Below, piece after piece: positions 43,258 to 51,354 of a DNA stretch of 51,354 nucleotides (position 1 is its first letter; each line of letters opens with the position of its first letter). The position numbers and the translations under genes were made by a program. The stretch covers positions 1 to 51,354 of the forward strand of contig NZ_JBMEMN010000022.1 in NCBI RefSeq assembly GCF_049310905.1. Direction: 5' to 3'. Under the pieces are notes generated by a model, which saw nothing but the letters and a program-made list of their open reading frames with translations, ran no database searches and was not told the origin of the DNA. Source of the DNA: Gudongella sp049310905. GTDB taxonomy: Bacteria > Bacillota > Clostridia > Tissierellales > Tissierellaceae.

Positions 43258-44640
43258 TTATATATTGAAGAGATTATTTAGTGATTCAGATAGATTTGGA
43301 TGAGTGAAGATACCATCCCTTAGCTTGTCATAAGTCATTCCTGCCATCATGGCCACCTCTACCATTGCCATAATTTCTCCACCTTGATATCCAAGAATTG
43401 AAACCCCAAGTATCTTATTGTCATTTTCATCTACAACCGCCTTCATAAAGCCTTCCGTGTAATTGTCTTCTATAGCCTTGCCAACTTTCTTCATCTCAAG
43501 TTTTCCTATTTTAACATCATACCCCTTCTCTTTAGCTTGAGTCTCAGTAATCCCTACTCTGCCAAGTTGTGGTTGTGTAAAAAGCGTATAGGGAACCAAT
43601 CTATCATTTATGGTTCTTTTGCCCTCGCCATATAAATTATCAATAACTATCCTAAAATCGTCATAGGAAATATGTGTAAAGGCAGGACCACCTTTTACAT
43701 CTCCCAGGGCGTATATATTCTCTGCTGTGGTTTTGAGTCGTTCATCCACTTTAATGTTTCCCTTATCGTCCATATCAACGCCCGCATTCTTCAGGTCCAG
43801 CTCTTCAGTATTGGGAGTTCTACCAGTTGCAAGCATTAAATGGGAGCATTCAATCTTTTCTTCCTGGTTGTCCTTTTCAATAAGTAGTTTTATTTTTTGG
43901 CCATTCATCTCCACTGCTTTGGTATCTGTGTTTAATAAAAACTCTATACCCTCATCGGCTAATATTTTCTGAATTCTTTTGGAAACATCAGGATCTTCTC
44001 TCTTTATGATTTGATCCCCTCTGCCAATCATGGTTACCTGACTCCCAAATCTTCTAAACATCTGTCCAAATTCCAAAGCAATATAGCTTGTACCAATTAT
44101 TAGCAAGTGCTCGGGTAGTTCGTCCAACTCCATAATTGTGGTTGAATTAAGGTGATTGATATGTTCCAGACCCTTTAAAGGAATCCTGCTTGGTTTAGAG
44201 CCGGTATTAATAAATATCCTGTCAGCAGAAACTTCAATAGCTCCACCATCATTAAGCTCAATCTTCACAGTGTTTTTATCCTTAAAACTCCCAACACCTT
44301 TATACAAGTCAATACTCTCGTTATCTTCGATTGACTTTTCTAGCCCCTCTCTAAATGAATTTACAACTTCATTTTTTCTGGATATAACCTTTTGAAAATC
44401 CAACTCCACATTTGAAACCTTTATACCCAGTTCTTCAGCTTCAAGGACTCTATGGTATAGATTTGCACTGGCTATTAGGGTTTTGGTAGGGGTACACCCA
44501 AAATTCAGACATGACCCACCGACTTTGTTTTTTTCGATAATTGCAACCTTCTGTCCCCTGCCTGCCAAATCAAAGGCGAGAGGGTTGCCTGCTTGGCCAC
44601 TACCAATAACAATTGAATCATACTTCCTTGGGTTTTCCAT
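43258..44640 (-). CDS. Dihydrolipoamide/mercuric reductase-like flavoprotein
   Basis: A 460-aa class I pyridine nucleotide-disulfide oxidoreductase. FAD site IGSGQAGNPLA; redox-active disulfide C44/C49 in GGSCLNFGCTPTK; NAD site LLIIGTSYIALEFG; ALGDVKGGPAFTH; C-terminal HPNLSESL with the active-site histidine. There is no HMA domain or C-terminal cysteine pair, so mercury reduction is unproven, and no lipoate-dependent complex genes are nearby. The frame is open to 44709, but AAGGAG nine bases before the ATG at 44640 decides the start. Confidence 0.88.
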   Translation of the reverse strand: MENPRKYDSIVIGSGQAGNPLAFDLAGRGQKVAIIEKNKVGGSCLNFGCTPTKTLIASANLYHRVLEAEELGIKVSNVELDFQKVISRKNEVVNSFREGLEKSIEDNESIDLYKGVGSFKDKNTVKIELNDGGAIEVSADRIFINTGSKPSRIPLKGLEHINHLNSTTIMELDELPEHLLIIGTSYIALEFGQMFRRFGSQVTMIGRGDQIIKREDPDVSKRIQKILADEGIEFLLNTDTKAVEMNGQKIKLLIEKDNQEEKIECSHLMLATGRTPNTEELDLKNAGVDMDDKGNIKVDERLKTTAENIYALGDVKGGPAFTHISYDDFRIVIDNLYGEGKRTINDRLVPYTLFTQPQLGRVGITETQAKEKGYDVKIGKLEMKKVGKAIEDNYTEGFMKAVVDENDNKILGVSILGYQGGEIMAMVEVAMMAGMTYDKLRDGIFTHPNLSESLNNLFNI

Positions 44641-44694
44641 ATAATCATTCTCCTTTTTAGTAGTTTTTACTCTCTCTGTATAGTAGTTACCCCA

Positions 44695-44723
44695 ATTATG
44701 CTGGAACAATAATGTTTATACAA
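44695..44723 (-). promoter_or_regulatory. Promoter of the flavoprotein gene
   Basis: On the minus strand, -35 TTGTAT (44723-44718) and -10 CATAAT (44700-44695) are spaced by 17 bases. Confidence 0.55.
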
Positions 44724-44784
44724 GGACCAAAAGTGTTTGAATTCCTTTCTTTATGGTAAAAACACAATAAAAGGGATGATATTA

Positions 44785-46155
44785 ATGCTAAGTGATATTT
44801 ACAATGGACAGCGAAAATATTTTGACCAGGGCCACACTTTAACCTACGATTTCAGACTTTCTAAGCTTAAAAAGCTAAAAAGGATTATAAAGGAAAATGA
44901 AGATATTATAATGGAAAGTATTCAGCTTGATTTGGCAAAGCCTGAATTTGAGAGTTATACATCTGAAATTGGAATAGTATATGAAGAGCTCGATAATGCA
45001 ATTAAAAATCTCGATGATTGGATGAAACCCAGACGTGTCTCAACCCCACTATATTTGAGCTTTGCCAAAAGTCTTGTATATTCACATCCAAAAGGAGTGG
45101 TACTTATTATCAGTCCTTGGAACTATCCTTTTCAGCTTATGATATCACCATTGATAGGTGCCATGGCAGCTGGAAATTGTGCCATCCTAAAACCATCAAG
45201 CCAGTCAAAAAACACTCAAAAGGTTATTTCGAAATTAATAAGTAACAATTTTGACAGAGATTATATCGCAGTTGTTGAAGGGTCAGGCTCGGTTACAAAC
45301 CCCTTGATAGAAAATCACAGATTGGATCATATTTTCTTTACAGGAAGTATTGCAGCGGGGAGAGAAATTTCAAAGCTGGCAGCTGAAGAGCTTACACCAG
45401 TTACACTGGAACTGGGGGGCAAGAGCCCAACAATCGTTCATAGTGATGCAGAAATTGACTCTGCTGCCAAAAGAATAACATGGGCCAAGTTTTTCAATCT
45501 CGGGCAAACCTGTTTGGCGCCAGATTATCTCCTGGTTCATACCAGTGTCAAAGATGATCTGATATCAAGGCTAAAGCATTATATTGAGGAGTTCTACGAG
45601 AACAAGAAAAAGAAACCTGACAGCTTAGGTCGAATTATCAATGAAAAGAGATTTGATAAACTGGTAAGCTATTTGGATCAAGGAAAGATATTAGAAGGTG
45701 GAGACTTCAACAGGGCAGACCTGTTTATTGAACCCACCCTGATCGATGAAGTAAATATGCAAGACAGTATCATGAAAGAGGAAATATTTGGACCAATACT
45801 CCCAATAATTGGCTATGATGCCATTGAAGATACCATAGACATTATCAGGAAAAACAGGTATCCACTGGCTCTATACCTATTTACAAAAGATGATTATATC
45901 AAAGACTATATACTTGAAAGGATTGAGTTTGGAGGGGGATGCATAAACCATGCACTCAGTCATGTGGTAAATGCAAATCTACCCTTTGGAGGAATTGGTT
46001 ACAGCGGGCATGGAAGATATCATTCAAAAGTCACCTTCGATACTTTTTCGTATGAAAAAGGTATATTCGAACCATCCATAGACTGGGAACCGGACTTGAA
46101 ATACCCGCCATATAATGACAGTCAACTAAAGCTGGTCAAGAGAATAATGAAATAG
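44785..46155 (+). CDS. NAD(P)-dependent aldehyde dehydrogenase, class 3-like
   Basis: A 456-aa cytosolic enzyme that oxidises aldehydes to acids. Motifs: SPWNYPFQL (110-118), FFTGSIAAGREI (nucleotide region), general base E209 in LELGGKSP and catalytic C243 in GQTCLAPDY. The C-terminus (VTFDTFSYEKGIF) resembles the class 3/fatty aldehyde dehydrogenases, with a basic tail that may touch the membrane. The start ATG 44785 has AAGGG nine bases upstream; earlier ATGs at 44737 and 44776 lack spacing. Substrate unknown; detoxification of fatty or aromatic aldehydes is likely. Confidence 0.9.
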   Translation: MLSDIYNGQRKYFDQGHTLTYDFRLSKLKKLKRIIKENEDIIMESIQLDLAKPEFESYTSEIGIVYEELDNAIKNLDDWMKPRRVSTPLYLSFAKSLVYSHPKGVVLIISPWNYPFQLMISPLIGAMAAGNCAILKPSSQSKNTQKVISKLISNNFDRDYIAVVEGSGSVTNPLIENHRLDHIFFTGSIAAGREISKLAAEELTPVTLELGGKSPTIVHSDAEIDSAAKRITWAKFFNLGQTCLAPDYLLVHTSVKDDLISRLKHYIEEFYENKKKKPDSLGRIINEKRFDKLVSYLDQGKILEGGDFNRADLFIEPTLIDEVNMQDSIMKEEIFGPILPIIGYDAIEDTIDIIRKNRYPLALYLFTKDDYIKDYILERIEFGGGCINHALSHVVNANLPFGGIGYSGHGRYHSKVTFDTFSYEKGIFEPSIDWEPDLKYPPYNDSQLKLVKRIMK

Positions 46156-46197
46156 AAGCCTAAAAAGCTTCATGTCAAACATTCAAGGAGATAAGTC

Positions 46198-47010
46198 ATG
46201 TTCACATTGGGAAGAAAAATAGATATTCACTATCCAACAAATAGGTGGATAATAGTAATAGCAATTTTAGCAACAGGAGGGAGCTTTTCTTTAACTAGGG
46301 ATATTTCCATTGCTTGGAGGACTGGTGCAAGTATTTTTTTGACATGGGCATTGACAAGAGAATTGGATCCCAAAAGGAAATATGCTGCATTTGCATCAGC
46401 TTTTTTTGCACTTTCAAGCCTATTTGTAGCTTTTGAAGTTGATTTGATGGCCATATTTTTCTTGCTGTTGATGATGAGGTTTGTAAACAAAATAACTGGA
46501 GATATAAATACTATTCTGGATATGGCAGCCCTATTAGGTTTAGCTGCAGCATTGTCATACAATAGTGAGACAAGTATTTATCTTTTATTATTATTGATAG
46601 GAATATTTTTTAATCTTAGGAATACAAATGATAAAAAAAAGAATATAATATTTCTATTATTTACTGCAGTTATATTTACAGGGCAGTTTCTTGTAACTGG
46701 AGGATATGGTTTGTCGGAGTCTGATTTCTCCAAAGGATGGATAAGGATCATTTATCTAGTCAGTGTGGCTTTTTATCTGGTATATGTTTTAATGGACAAG
46801 GAGAAAAGTACACTTGGTGATAATGGTGAAATGGTGGAAGCAAAAAAGATATTGAGTGCCCAGTTGTATTTTGCCATTGGAATAAGTATTCTGATGTTCT
46901 TTTCAAAGGTTCCAAGCGGAAATGTGATAGTATATATGTCTAGTATGTTGGGCTATCTTATTTATGGAATCATGACAAGTTTTATTTTTCCATTGTTACC
47001 AAATAAATAG
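46198..47010 (+). CDS. Integral membrane protein of unknown function
   Basis: A 270-aa protein with seven or eight hydrophobic segments and short loops; the only longer loop is charged (KEKSTLGDNGEMVEAKK, about 200-216). I recognise no family motif. AAGGAGA lies eight bases before the ATG. It is 42 bases after the aldehyde dehydrogenase gene and 46 before the CDF transporter, so one transcript may cover 44785-50869, though a small GAAGC/GCTTC hairpin follows the dehydrogenase. Confidence 0.7.
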   Translation: MFTLGRKIDIHYPTNRWIIVIAILATGGSFSLTRDISIAWRTGASIFLTWALTRELDPKRKYAAFASAFFALSSLFVAFEVDLMAIFFLLLMMRFVNKITGDINTILDMAALLGLAAALSYNSETSIYLLLLLIGIFFNLRNTNDKKKNIIFLLFTAVIFTGQFLVTGGYGLSESDFSKGWIRIIYLVSVAFYLVYVLMDKEKSTLGDNGEMVEAKKILSAQLYFAIGISILMFFSKVPSGNVIVYMSSMLGYLIYGIMTSFIFPLLPNK

Positions 47011-47056
47011 AAATGGGTAACTATTATTGGATAAGCACCAAAGACTGGAGGAAAAT

Positions 47057-48256
47057 ATGATAACTAACTGGCTTTTAAATCTAACACTTAAGGAGGATCG
47101 CGATTACCAGAATCCTGCAACCCGAAGAAAGATTGGATACCTGGCAGGGTTTGTTGGAGTGGTGGTAAATCTCTTGCTTACAATAATAAAACTTGTAATA
47201 GGGATTATGATTTCATCCATCGGAGTAGTTGCAGATGGAGTAAACAATATGGCTGATTCTGCTTCTTCAATAGTTACCTTGGTAGGGTTCAAGATGTCAG
47301 GAATGCCTGCAGATAAGGAGCATCCTTACGGACATGGAAGAGTGGAGTATATTTCTGCATTGATAGTTGCCTTTATGGTAATCATTGTCGGAGTCCAGTT
47401 TATAAAATCATCTGTGGAGAGAATTCTTGAACCTAAGGCAGTCCAGTTTGATATGGTTTCATTGATGATTCTTACGGTATCAATACTTTTCAAGGTCTGG
47501 CTTGGACTCTTCAATAAAAATTTGGGACATAAGATAAGTTCCCAGGGGCTTAAGGCTACCGCTGCTGATGCAATGGGAGATGTCCTGATTACATCTGTAG
47601 TTGTCCTGTCCATTTTTTTTGGTCAGTTCACAGAGTTTCCTGTAGATGGTGTAGTGGGAGTGTTTGTATCTTTGTTTATTATCTATGCAGGTTACAATAT
47701 TGTAAAGGACACAGTAAGCCCTTTGATTGGAGAAGCTCCATCAGATGAGCTTATTCAGTCAATATATAAGGATGTTATGGAGTATGAATACATCACTGGG
47801 GCACATGATCTTTTGATTCATTCATACGGAGCAGGAAGGACAATGGCTACAATCGATGTTGAGTTTCCAGCAACAATTGATGTGGTAACAATACATGATG
47901 TAATAGATATGGCAGAAAGGGAACTTGGAGAAAAATACAATATGACTTTAGTCATACACATGGACCCTCTTGGTCCTGAAAGTATGGAGAGATATGAATT
48001 AAGGAAGAGGGTAAAGAGGATCATAAAGTCTGATGATAGGGTTCTTTCCATTCATGATTTTCAAGTATTGGAGGAAAAGGATGACAGGATTATTGAATTT
48101 CACGCTGTAGTCACAGATGACAAATTATCTGCAGACAAGGAGTATCTGGAACTCAAAAGAGAGCTGGAAAGGTCTGTGGACCAAGATATTGAAGGTTTTA
48201 AGTGTAGAATTATACTTGATATAGATTTTAATGGGGAGAGAGAGAATGACATATAA
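47057..48256 (+). CDS. Cation diffusion facilitator (CDF) metal exporter
   Basis: A 399-aa CDF protein that exports divalent metal by proton exchange. Six membrane segments; metal-site residues are N63-MA-D67 in VADGVNNMADSASS and the DAMGD sequence in helix 5. HPYGHGRVEY is a family hallmark. A C-terminal cytosolic domain (about 205-290) is followed by a second ferredoxin-like part, longer than in FieF. The NxxxD form of the site makes manganese or iron as likely as zinc. GGAGG precedes the ATG 47057. It overlaps the glutamate-cysteine ligase gene by 11 bases. Confidence 0.9.
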   Translation: MITNWLLNLTLKEDRDYQNPATRRKIGYLAGFVGVVVNLLLTIIKLVIGIMISSIGVVADGVNNMADSASSIVTLVGFKMSGMPADKEHPYGHGRVEYISALIVAFMVIIVGVQFIKSSVERILEPKAVQFDMVSLMILTVSILFKVWLGLFNKNLGHKISSQGLKATAADAMGDVLITSVVVLSIFFGQFTEFPVDGVVGVFVSLFIIYAGYNIVKDTVSPLIGEAPSDELIQSIYKDVMEYEYITGAHDLLIHSYGAGRTMATIDVEFPATIDVVTIHDVIDMAERELGEKYNMTLVIHMDPLGPESMERYELRKRVKRIIKSDDRVLSIHDFQVLEEKDDRIIEFHAVVTDDKLSADKEYLELKRELERSVDQDIEGFKCRIILDIDFNGERENDI

Positions 48257-49532
48257 TAAGAAGCTGGATATGATAGAAAATTACATCAGAAGTGGAGAAA
48301 CTAGAACCGAAGAATTCAGATTAGGGGTTGAGATGGAGCATTTTGTAATCTGGAAGGATTCCTTAAAGTCAGTATCATACTACGGAAAAGACGGAGTAGA
48401 GGAAATACTGAGGGAGCTTTTACCCAACGGATGGTCAGGGACCTATGAAGGAGAACATCTTCTTGGTCTTAGAAAAGGCAGTGTTATTATAACACTGGAG
48501 CCGGGAAGCCAGCTTGAGGTAAGTATTGATGCTGCCGAAAAAATTGAAGTGCTGGAGAAGGGATACTTATCATTTCTCGAAGAAATCCATCCTTTATTGG
48601 AGAAGAGAGGACAGGGATTGGTAACACTTGGTTATCATCCTGTAACGAAAATAGAAGATATAAAGCTATTACCAAAGAAACGATATGATCTTATGTTTGA
48701 CTATTTCAAGACCAAGGGTTCACATGCCCATAATATGATGAAGGGCACTGGAGCTTTCCAGGTCGCAATTGACTACAGTGATGAAGAAGATTATCATAAA
48801 AAATTCAGAACATTGAATGCCCTGGCTCCGGTTTTTTATGCGATGTTTGAAAACGCCTTGTTTTTTGAAGGGAAACCCTGTAAAACACATAATCTAAGAG
48901 CCTATGTTTGGATGAACTGCGACAATGACAGGGCAGGGATTGTTGAAAATGCACTGAGTGAAGATTTCTCCTATAGAGATTATGGCAGCTACATTCTTGA
49001 AAGACCTCCAATTTTCACCGTTAGAAATGGAGAAATATTTCCAACTGGAGAAAAAAAGGTCAAGGAGATTCTGGAACCAGGAAAAACAGAAACTAAAGAG
49101 CTGGAGCATTTGATGACAATGTTTTTCCCGGATATAAGAACCAAAACCTATCTTGAAGTTAGAATGATGGACTCCATACCATATCCACTTAATTTTTCTG
49201 CTGTAGCATTGATAAAGGGACTGTTCTACAATGATGACAATCTTGATGAACTATATCATTCAATAAAGGGAATAACAGCTGACCAAGTCCAGCAAACCAA
49301 GGTGGAGATGCTTTATAAGGGACTGGATGCAACCCTAAATGGAAGAACTCTGCTGGAGACTGCCCAGTGGTTGCTGAAACTGGCCTATGAAGGTCTGAAT
49401 AAGGATGAGAAGGATTATCTTGATCCACTTAAAAAACTCCTTGAAGAAGGTAAGAATCCTTATCTCTTGACACGGGAACGTTTTGAAGGTGGAGACAGAG
49501 CATTTGCAATTGATTGGGCAATATACAAATGA
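48246..49532 (+). CDS. Glutamate-cysteine ligase (GCS2 family)
   Basis: A 428-aa enzyme of the GCS2/plant-type family, which joins glutamate to cysteine with ATP, the first step to glutathione-like thiols. The N-terminal GVEMEHFVI and TLEPGSQLEVS motifs hold metal/ATP ligands; KGSHAHNMMKGTGAFQVAIDY and YLEVRMMDSIPYP are other family features. The ATG 48246 lies in the end of the CDF gene with GGGGAGAG before it. The next gene encodes an ATP-grasp ligase, 14 bases downstream. EgtA-like or glutamate-amine ligase activity are alternatives. Confidence 0.85.
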   Translation: MTYNKKLDMIENYIRSGETRTEEFRLGVEMEHFVIWKDSLKSVSYYGKDGVEEILRELLPNGWSGTYEGEHLLGLRKGSVIITLEPGSQLEVSIDAAEKIEVLEKGYLSFLEEIHPLLEKRGQGLVTLGYHPVTKIEDIKLLPKKRYDLMFDYFKTKGSHAHNMMKGTGAFQVAIDYSDEEDYHKKFRTLNALAPVFYAMFENALFFEGKPCKTHNLRAYVWMNCDNDRAGIVENALSEDFSYRDYGSYILERPPIFTVRNGEIFPTGEKKVKEILEPGKTETKELEHLMTMFFPDIRTKTYLEVRMMDSIPYPLNFSAVALIKGLFYNDDNLDELYHSIKGITADQVQQTKVEMLYKGLDATLNGRTLLETAQWLLKLAYEGLNKDEKDYLDPLKKLLEEGKNPYLLTRERFEGGDRAFAIDWAIYK

Positions 49533-49546
49533 TGGGGTGAATAACT

Positions 49547-50869
49547 ATGACAGGTGAAAAGTTTCAGAAAATGTATCTTGAAATGGTGCTTAATAATCAG
49601 GCCAGATACAAACAGGATTATCATAAAACAGTAGAAAGAGTTGCAGATTCAACTGCAATTTACAAGGATAAACCTGTTCCATTCCTATATAATCCCATGT
49701 TTTTCTCAAAGGAAGAGGAAGAGGACTTCAGATGGATTGGTTCCATGATGATGGAGATTGGGGACAAGGTAACAGACAGGTATATTCATGACTCGGTCTT
49801 TAGAAAAAAGTTCGGATTTCCAGACTTTATTGAGGAAATGATTCTTAGGGAGAATAAGTATGATATCCATGTTCCCATTGGAAGATTTGATGTTTTTTAC
49901 AAGGACAAGGAAAATTTCAAGTTCTGCGAACTTAATACAGATGGATCATCAGCCATGAACGAAGACAATACAATTGGAAGTATATTACTCCGCTCAAGGG
50001 CTATGGAGGATTTTGGACGAGAGCATTCCATTAGAAATCCAGAGTTGATCAAGAGCTGGGTTGAAGAAAGTATAAAAATTTTTAAAAAATGGGATAAAAC
50101 TGAGAAAAATCCAAATATAGCAATAGTTGACTTTGTTGAAAGCGGAACTTCTACTGAGTTTAAGCTGTTCAAGGAAGCATACGAAGCAGCCGGATACAAT
50201 TGTATCATTGCTGATCCGAGGGATTTAGAGTATAGAGACGGCAGTTTGTATCATAAGGAATACAAAATCGACCTTGTTTACAGGAGGATTGTAACCTTTG
50301 AACTGATAGAAAAACATGAGCAGGTCTCTGATTTTATAAGTGCATATATGGATGATGCAGTATGTGTCGTTGGGACAATAAGGTCACAGGTTGTTCACAA
50401 CAAGATATTCTTCAGGATTCTCCATGACCAGGACACGGTGGAGGGATTAAATGAAGAACAGAGAGAATTTATAAGACAACATGTTCCCTTTACAGGTTTG
50501 TTTAGAGGAGATAAAAAGGTGTTTGATGAGGTTTTTTATAATAAGGATAAGTACATCATTAAGCCACTTGATATGAATGCTTCCCAGGGAGTTTTTGCAG
50601 GAAGGGATTTTGGAAAAGAAGAATGGGAAGATATTCTTGAAGATGCATTTAATACAGACTATATATACCAGGAGTTTGTAGATCCCTATGAAAGAGAGTA
50701 TGTTGTATTTGAAGATGGTCAGTTCAAGTCCAGAAAGCTTGGATCGATTATTGGAATATTTATCTACAACAAAGAGTATAAGGGCCTTTATACAAGACTT
50801 GGCGCAGAGAGCATTATTTCTGGAGTTACAGAGTATTACACTGTACCAAATATAATTGTTGAGACGTAG
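49547..50869 (+). CDS. Glutathionylspermidine-synthase-like ATP-grasp ligase
   Basis: A 440-aa protein resembling the GSP_synth ATP-grasp domain, which joins the glycine carboxyl of glutathione to an amine. Seen motifs are FKFCELNTDGSSAMNEDNT (about 124-142), KYIIKPLDMNASQGVFAG (about 338-355) and YIYQEFVDPYEREYVVFE. There is no amidase domain. Placed after a glutamate-cysteine ligase, it may add glycine or another amine to gamma-glutamylcysteine, replacing GshB. The product is unknown. A weak ribosome site (GGGGTGA) precedes the ATG. Confidence 0.8.
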   Translation: MTGEKFQKMYLEMVLNNQARYKQDYHKTVERVADSTAIYKDKPVPFLYNPMFFSKEEEEDFRWIGSMMMEIGDKVTDRYIHDSVFRKKFGFPDFIEEMILRENKYDIHVPIGRFDVFYKDKENFKFCELNTDGSSAMNEDNTIGSILLRSRAMEDFGREHSIRNPELIKSWVEESIKIFKKWDKTEKNPNIAIVDFVESGTSTEFKLFKEAYEAAGYNCIIADPRDLEYRDGSLYHKEYKIDLVYRRIVTFELIEKHEQVSDFISAYMDDAVCVVGTIRSQVVHNKIFFRILHDQDTVEGLNEEQREFIRQHVPFTGLFRGDKKVFDEVFYNKDKYIIKPLDMNASQGVFAGRDFGKEEWEDILEDAFNTDYIYQEFVDPYEREYVVFEDGQFKSRKLGSIIGIFIYNKEYKGLYTRLGAESIISGVTEYYTVPNIIVET

Positions 50870-50901
50870 AAATGACCGGGAAACCCCGGTCATTTCTACG
50901 T
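50864..50901. terminator. Long hairpin between converging genes
   Basis: A perfect 17-bp stem (50864-50880 and 50885-50901) with a four-base loop includes the stop codon. There is no T-run, but the strength and position between converging genes suggest a terminator. Confidence 0.7.
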
Positions 50902-50915
50902 GTTAGACTATACAA

Positions 50916-51254
50916 TCAATGTTTGTGGTCCTCGCAAAGGGAACCAGTGGACTGGAGAGTTTTGCCCACATAATCCTCTGCAACCTTATCAATTGGTCCC
51001 GAGGCTCCACAAATTACCTTAATACCATTTCCTTCGAACAGGTTCGCGGCACTTTGACCCATTCCACCAGCTATTATTACATCAATGCCTTTTTCGTGAA
51101 GATATACTGGAAGAAAGCCTGGTTTATGACCAGGGTTCTTTATTGTATCCCAACCAGCTATTCCGTTCTCATCTATAGTAAAGCATTCAAAAGCCTCACA
51201 GTGTCCAAAATGTTGAGCTACTTCCTTGTTGTCTGATGCTATTGCTATCTTCAT
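50916..51254 (-). CDS. NifX/NifB-type FeMo-cofactor-binding-like protein
   Basis: A 112-aa protein with the dinitrogenase iron-molybdenum cofactor fold: MKIAIASDNKEVAQHFGHCEAF at the N-terminus, DVIIAGGMGQSAANLF in the middle and a histidine-rich end (CEDHKH). Such proteins bind Fe-S or metal cofactors outside nitrogen fixation as well; no nif genes are here. AAGGAGG precedes the ATG. Confidence 0.9.
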   Translation of the reverse strand: MKIAIASDNKEVAQHFGHCEAFECFTIDENGIAGWDTIKNPGHKPGFLPVYLHEKGIDVIIAGGMGQSAANLFEGNGIKVICGASGPIDKVAEDYVGKTLQSTGSLCEDHKH

Positions 51255-51300
51255 ATTTTGTCCTCCTTTATATTCAGGGTAGTGTCAAGTTTATCCCTTT

Positions 51301-51350
51301 AAAATAGCTATAAAATATTGTAATTTCAATAGTTATCAAAAAAAGATAAC
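51301..51350 (-). promoter_or_regulatory. Promoter and operator-like repeat of the NifX-like gene
   Basis: On the minus strand, -35 TTGAAA (51329-51324) and -10 TATTTT (51306-51301) are spaced by 17. An inverted repeat GTTATC-N7-GATAAC (51332-51350) ends two bases before the -35, a good place for an activator or repressor. The N7 spacer is a poly-A run, so it could also be a terminator from an upstream gene outside the window. Confidence 0.5.
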
Positions 51351-51354
51351 GACA

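Noticed and set aside
43258..44640. Mercury resistance operon (merA)
   Set aside because: The protein lacks the HMA domain and C-terminal cysteine pair, and there are no merR, merT or merP genes nearby.
47014..47027. Half site GTAAC before the CDF gene
   Set aside because: The right arm reads ATTGG, so it is not a palindrome.
50916..51254. Nitrogen fixation genes
   Set aside because: Only a stand-alone NifX-like domain is present; such proteins are common in anaerobes that do not fix nitrogen.

Overview
The window looks like a chromosomal segment of a low-GC, single-membrane anaerobe of the Firmicutes, most likely in the Clostridia (Tissierellia or Peptostreptococcales-like). Reasons are the AT-rich sequence, strong Shine-Dalgarno sites, sigma-A promoters, a T-box leader, short intrinsic terminators, several TTG/GTG starts, and oxygen-sensitive or anaerobe-typical genes such as hcp, YeeE/YedE transporters and a NifX-like protein. 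I cannot name a genus. No rRNA, tRNA, CRISPR array, prophage or intact insertion sequence was seen.

Layout. 1-7.8 kb: TrkA-type K+ channel (minus), MATE exporter, CcdA and a membrane-anchored TlpA-like thioredoxin, a DMT exporter, and an OmpR/VanS-like two-component pair. 7.8-13.6 kb (minus): a T-box-controlled argH-argG-GNAT-M20 deacetylase operon preceded by ychF. 13.8-20.4 kb: a TtcA-like gene fused at its stop codon to the remnant of an exonuclease III gene, a YczE-like membrane protein, an MBL hydrolase, HtrA, an ABC-F protein, and a minus-strand operon of three tiny membrane proteins behind a palindrome-rich promoter. 20.6-29.3 kb: a DUF2812 pair, oligoendopeptidase F, an amidohydrolase, a lipoprotein, and an XRE-TPR/DUF1576/small-protein operon.

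29.4-36.3 kb is a six-gene plus-strand cluster for small sulfur compounds: MBL-rhodanese, SLC13-type anion carrier with TrkA-C domains, two YeeE/YedE proteins, a CoA-disulfide reductase-like flavoprotein and a ChrA-type transporter. 36.4-39.7 kb is the most interesting part: four genes encoding a solute-binding-fold protein with no signal peptide, a cysteine-rich HypB/UreG-like GTPase, a soluble ABC ATPase and a zinc-ribbon protein, with no permease. 39.7-42.2 kb holds a transposase-like scrap, a small membrane protein and hcp. 42.3-51.3 kb: YitT-like protein, a MerA/Lpd-like flavoprotein, aldehyde dehydrogenase, a membrane protein, then CDF transporter, glutamate-cysteine ligase and an ATP-grasp ligase in one run, and a NifX-like protein.

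The best new observation is regulatory. The perfect palindrome GTAAC-N4-GTTAC occurs at three places: upstream of the TlpA-like gene, the four-gene GTPase/ABC cluster, and hcp. In every case exactly 22 bases separate it from a -10 hexamer, the geometry of a CRP/FNR-family activator at about -41.5. This ties the uncharacterised four-gene cluster to the Hcp (nitric oxide/hydroxylamine) response and suggests a role in metal-centre assembly or repair.
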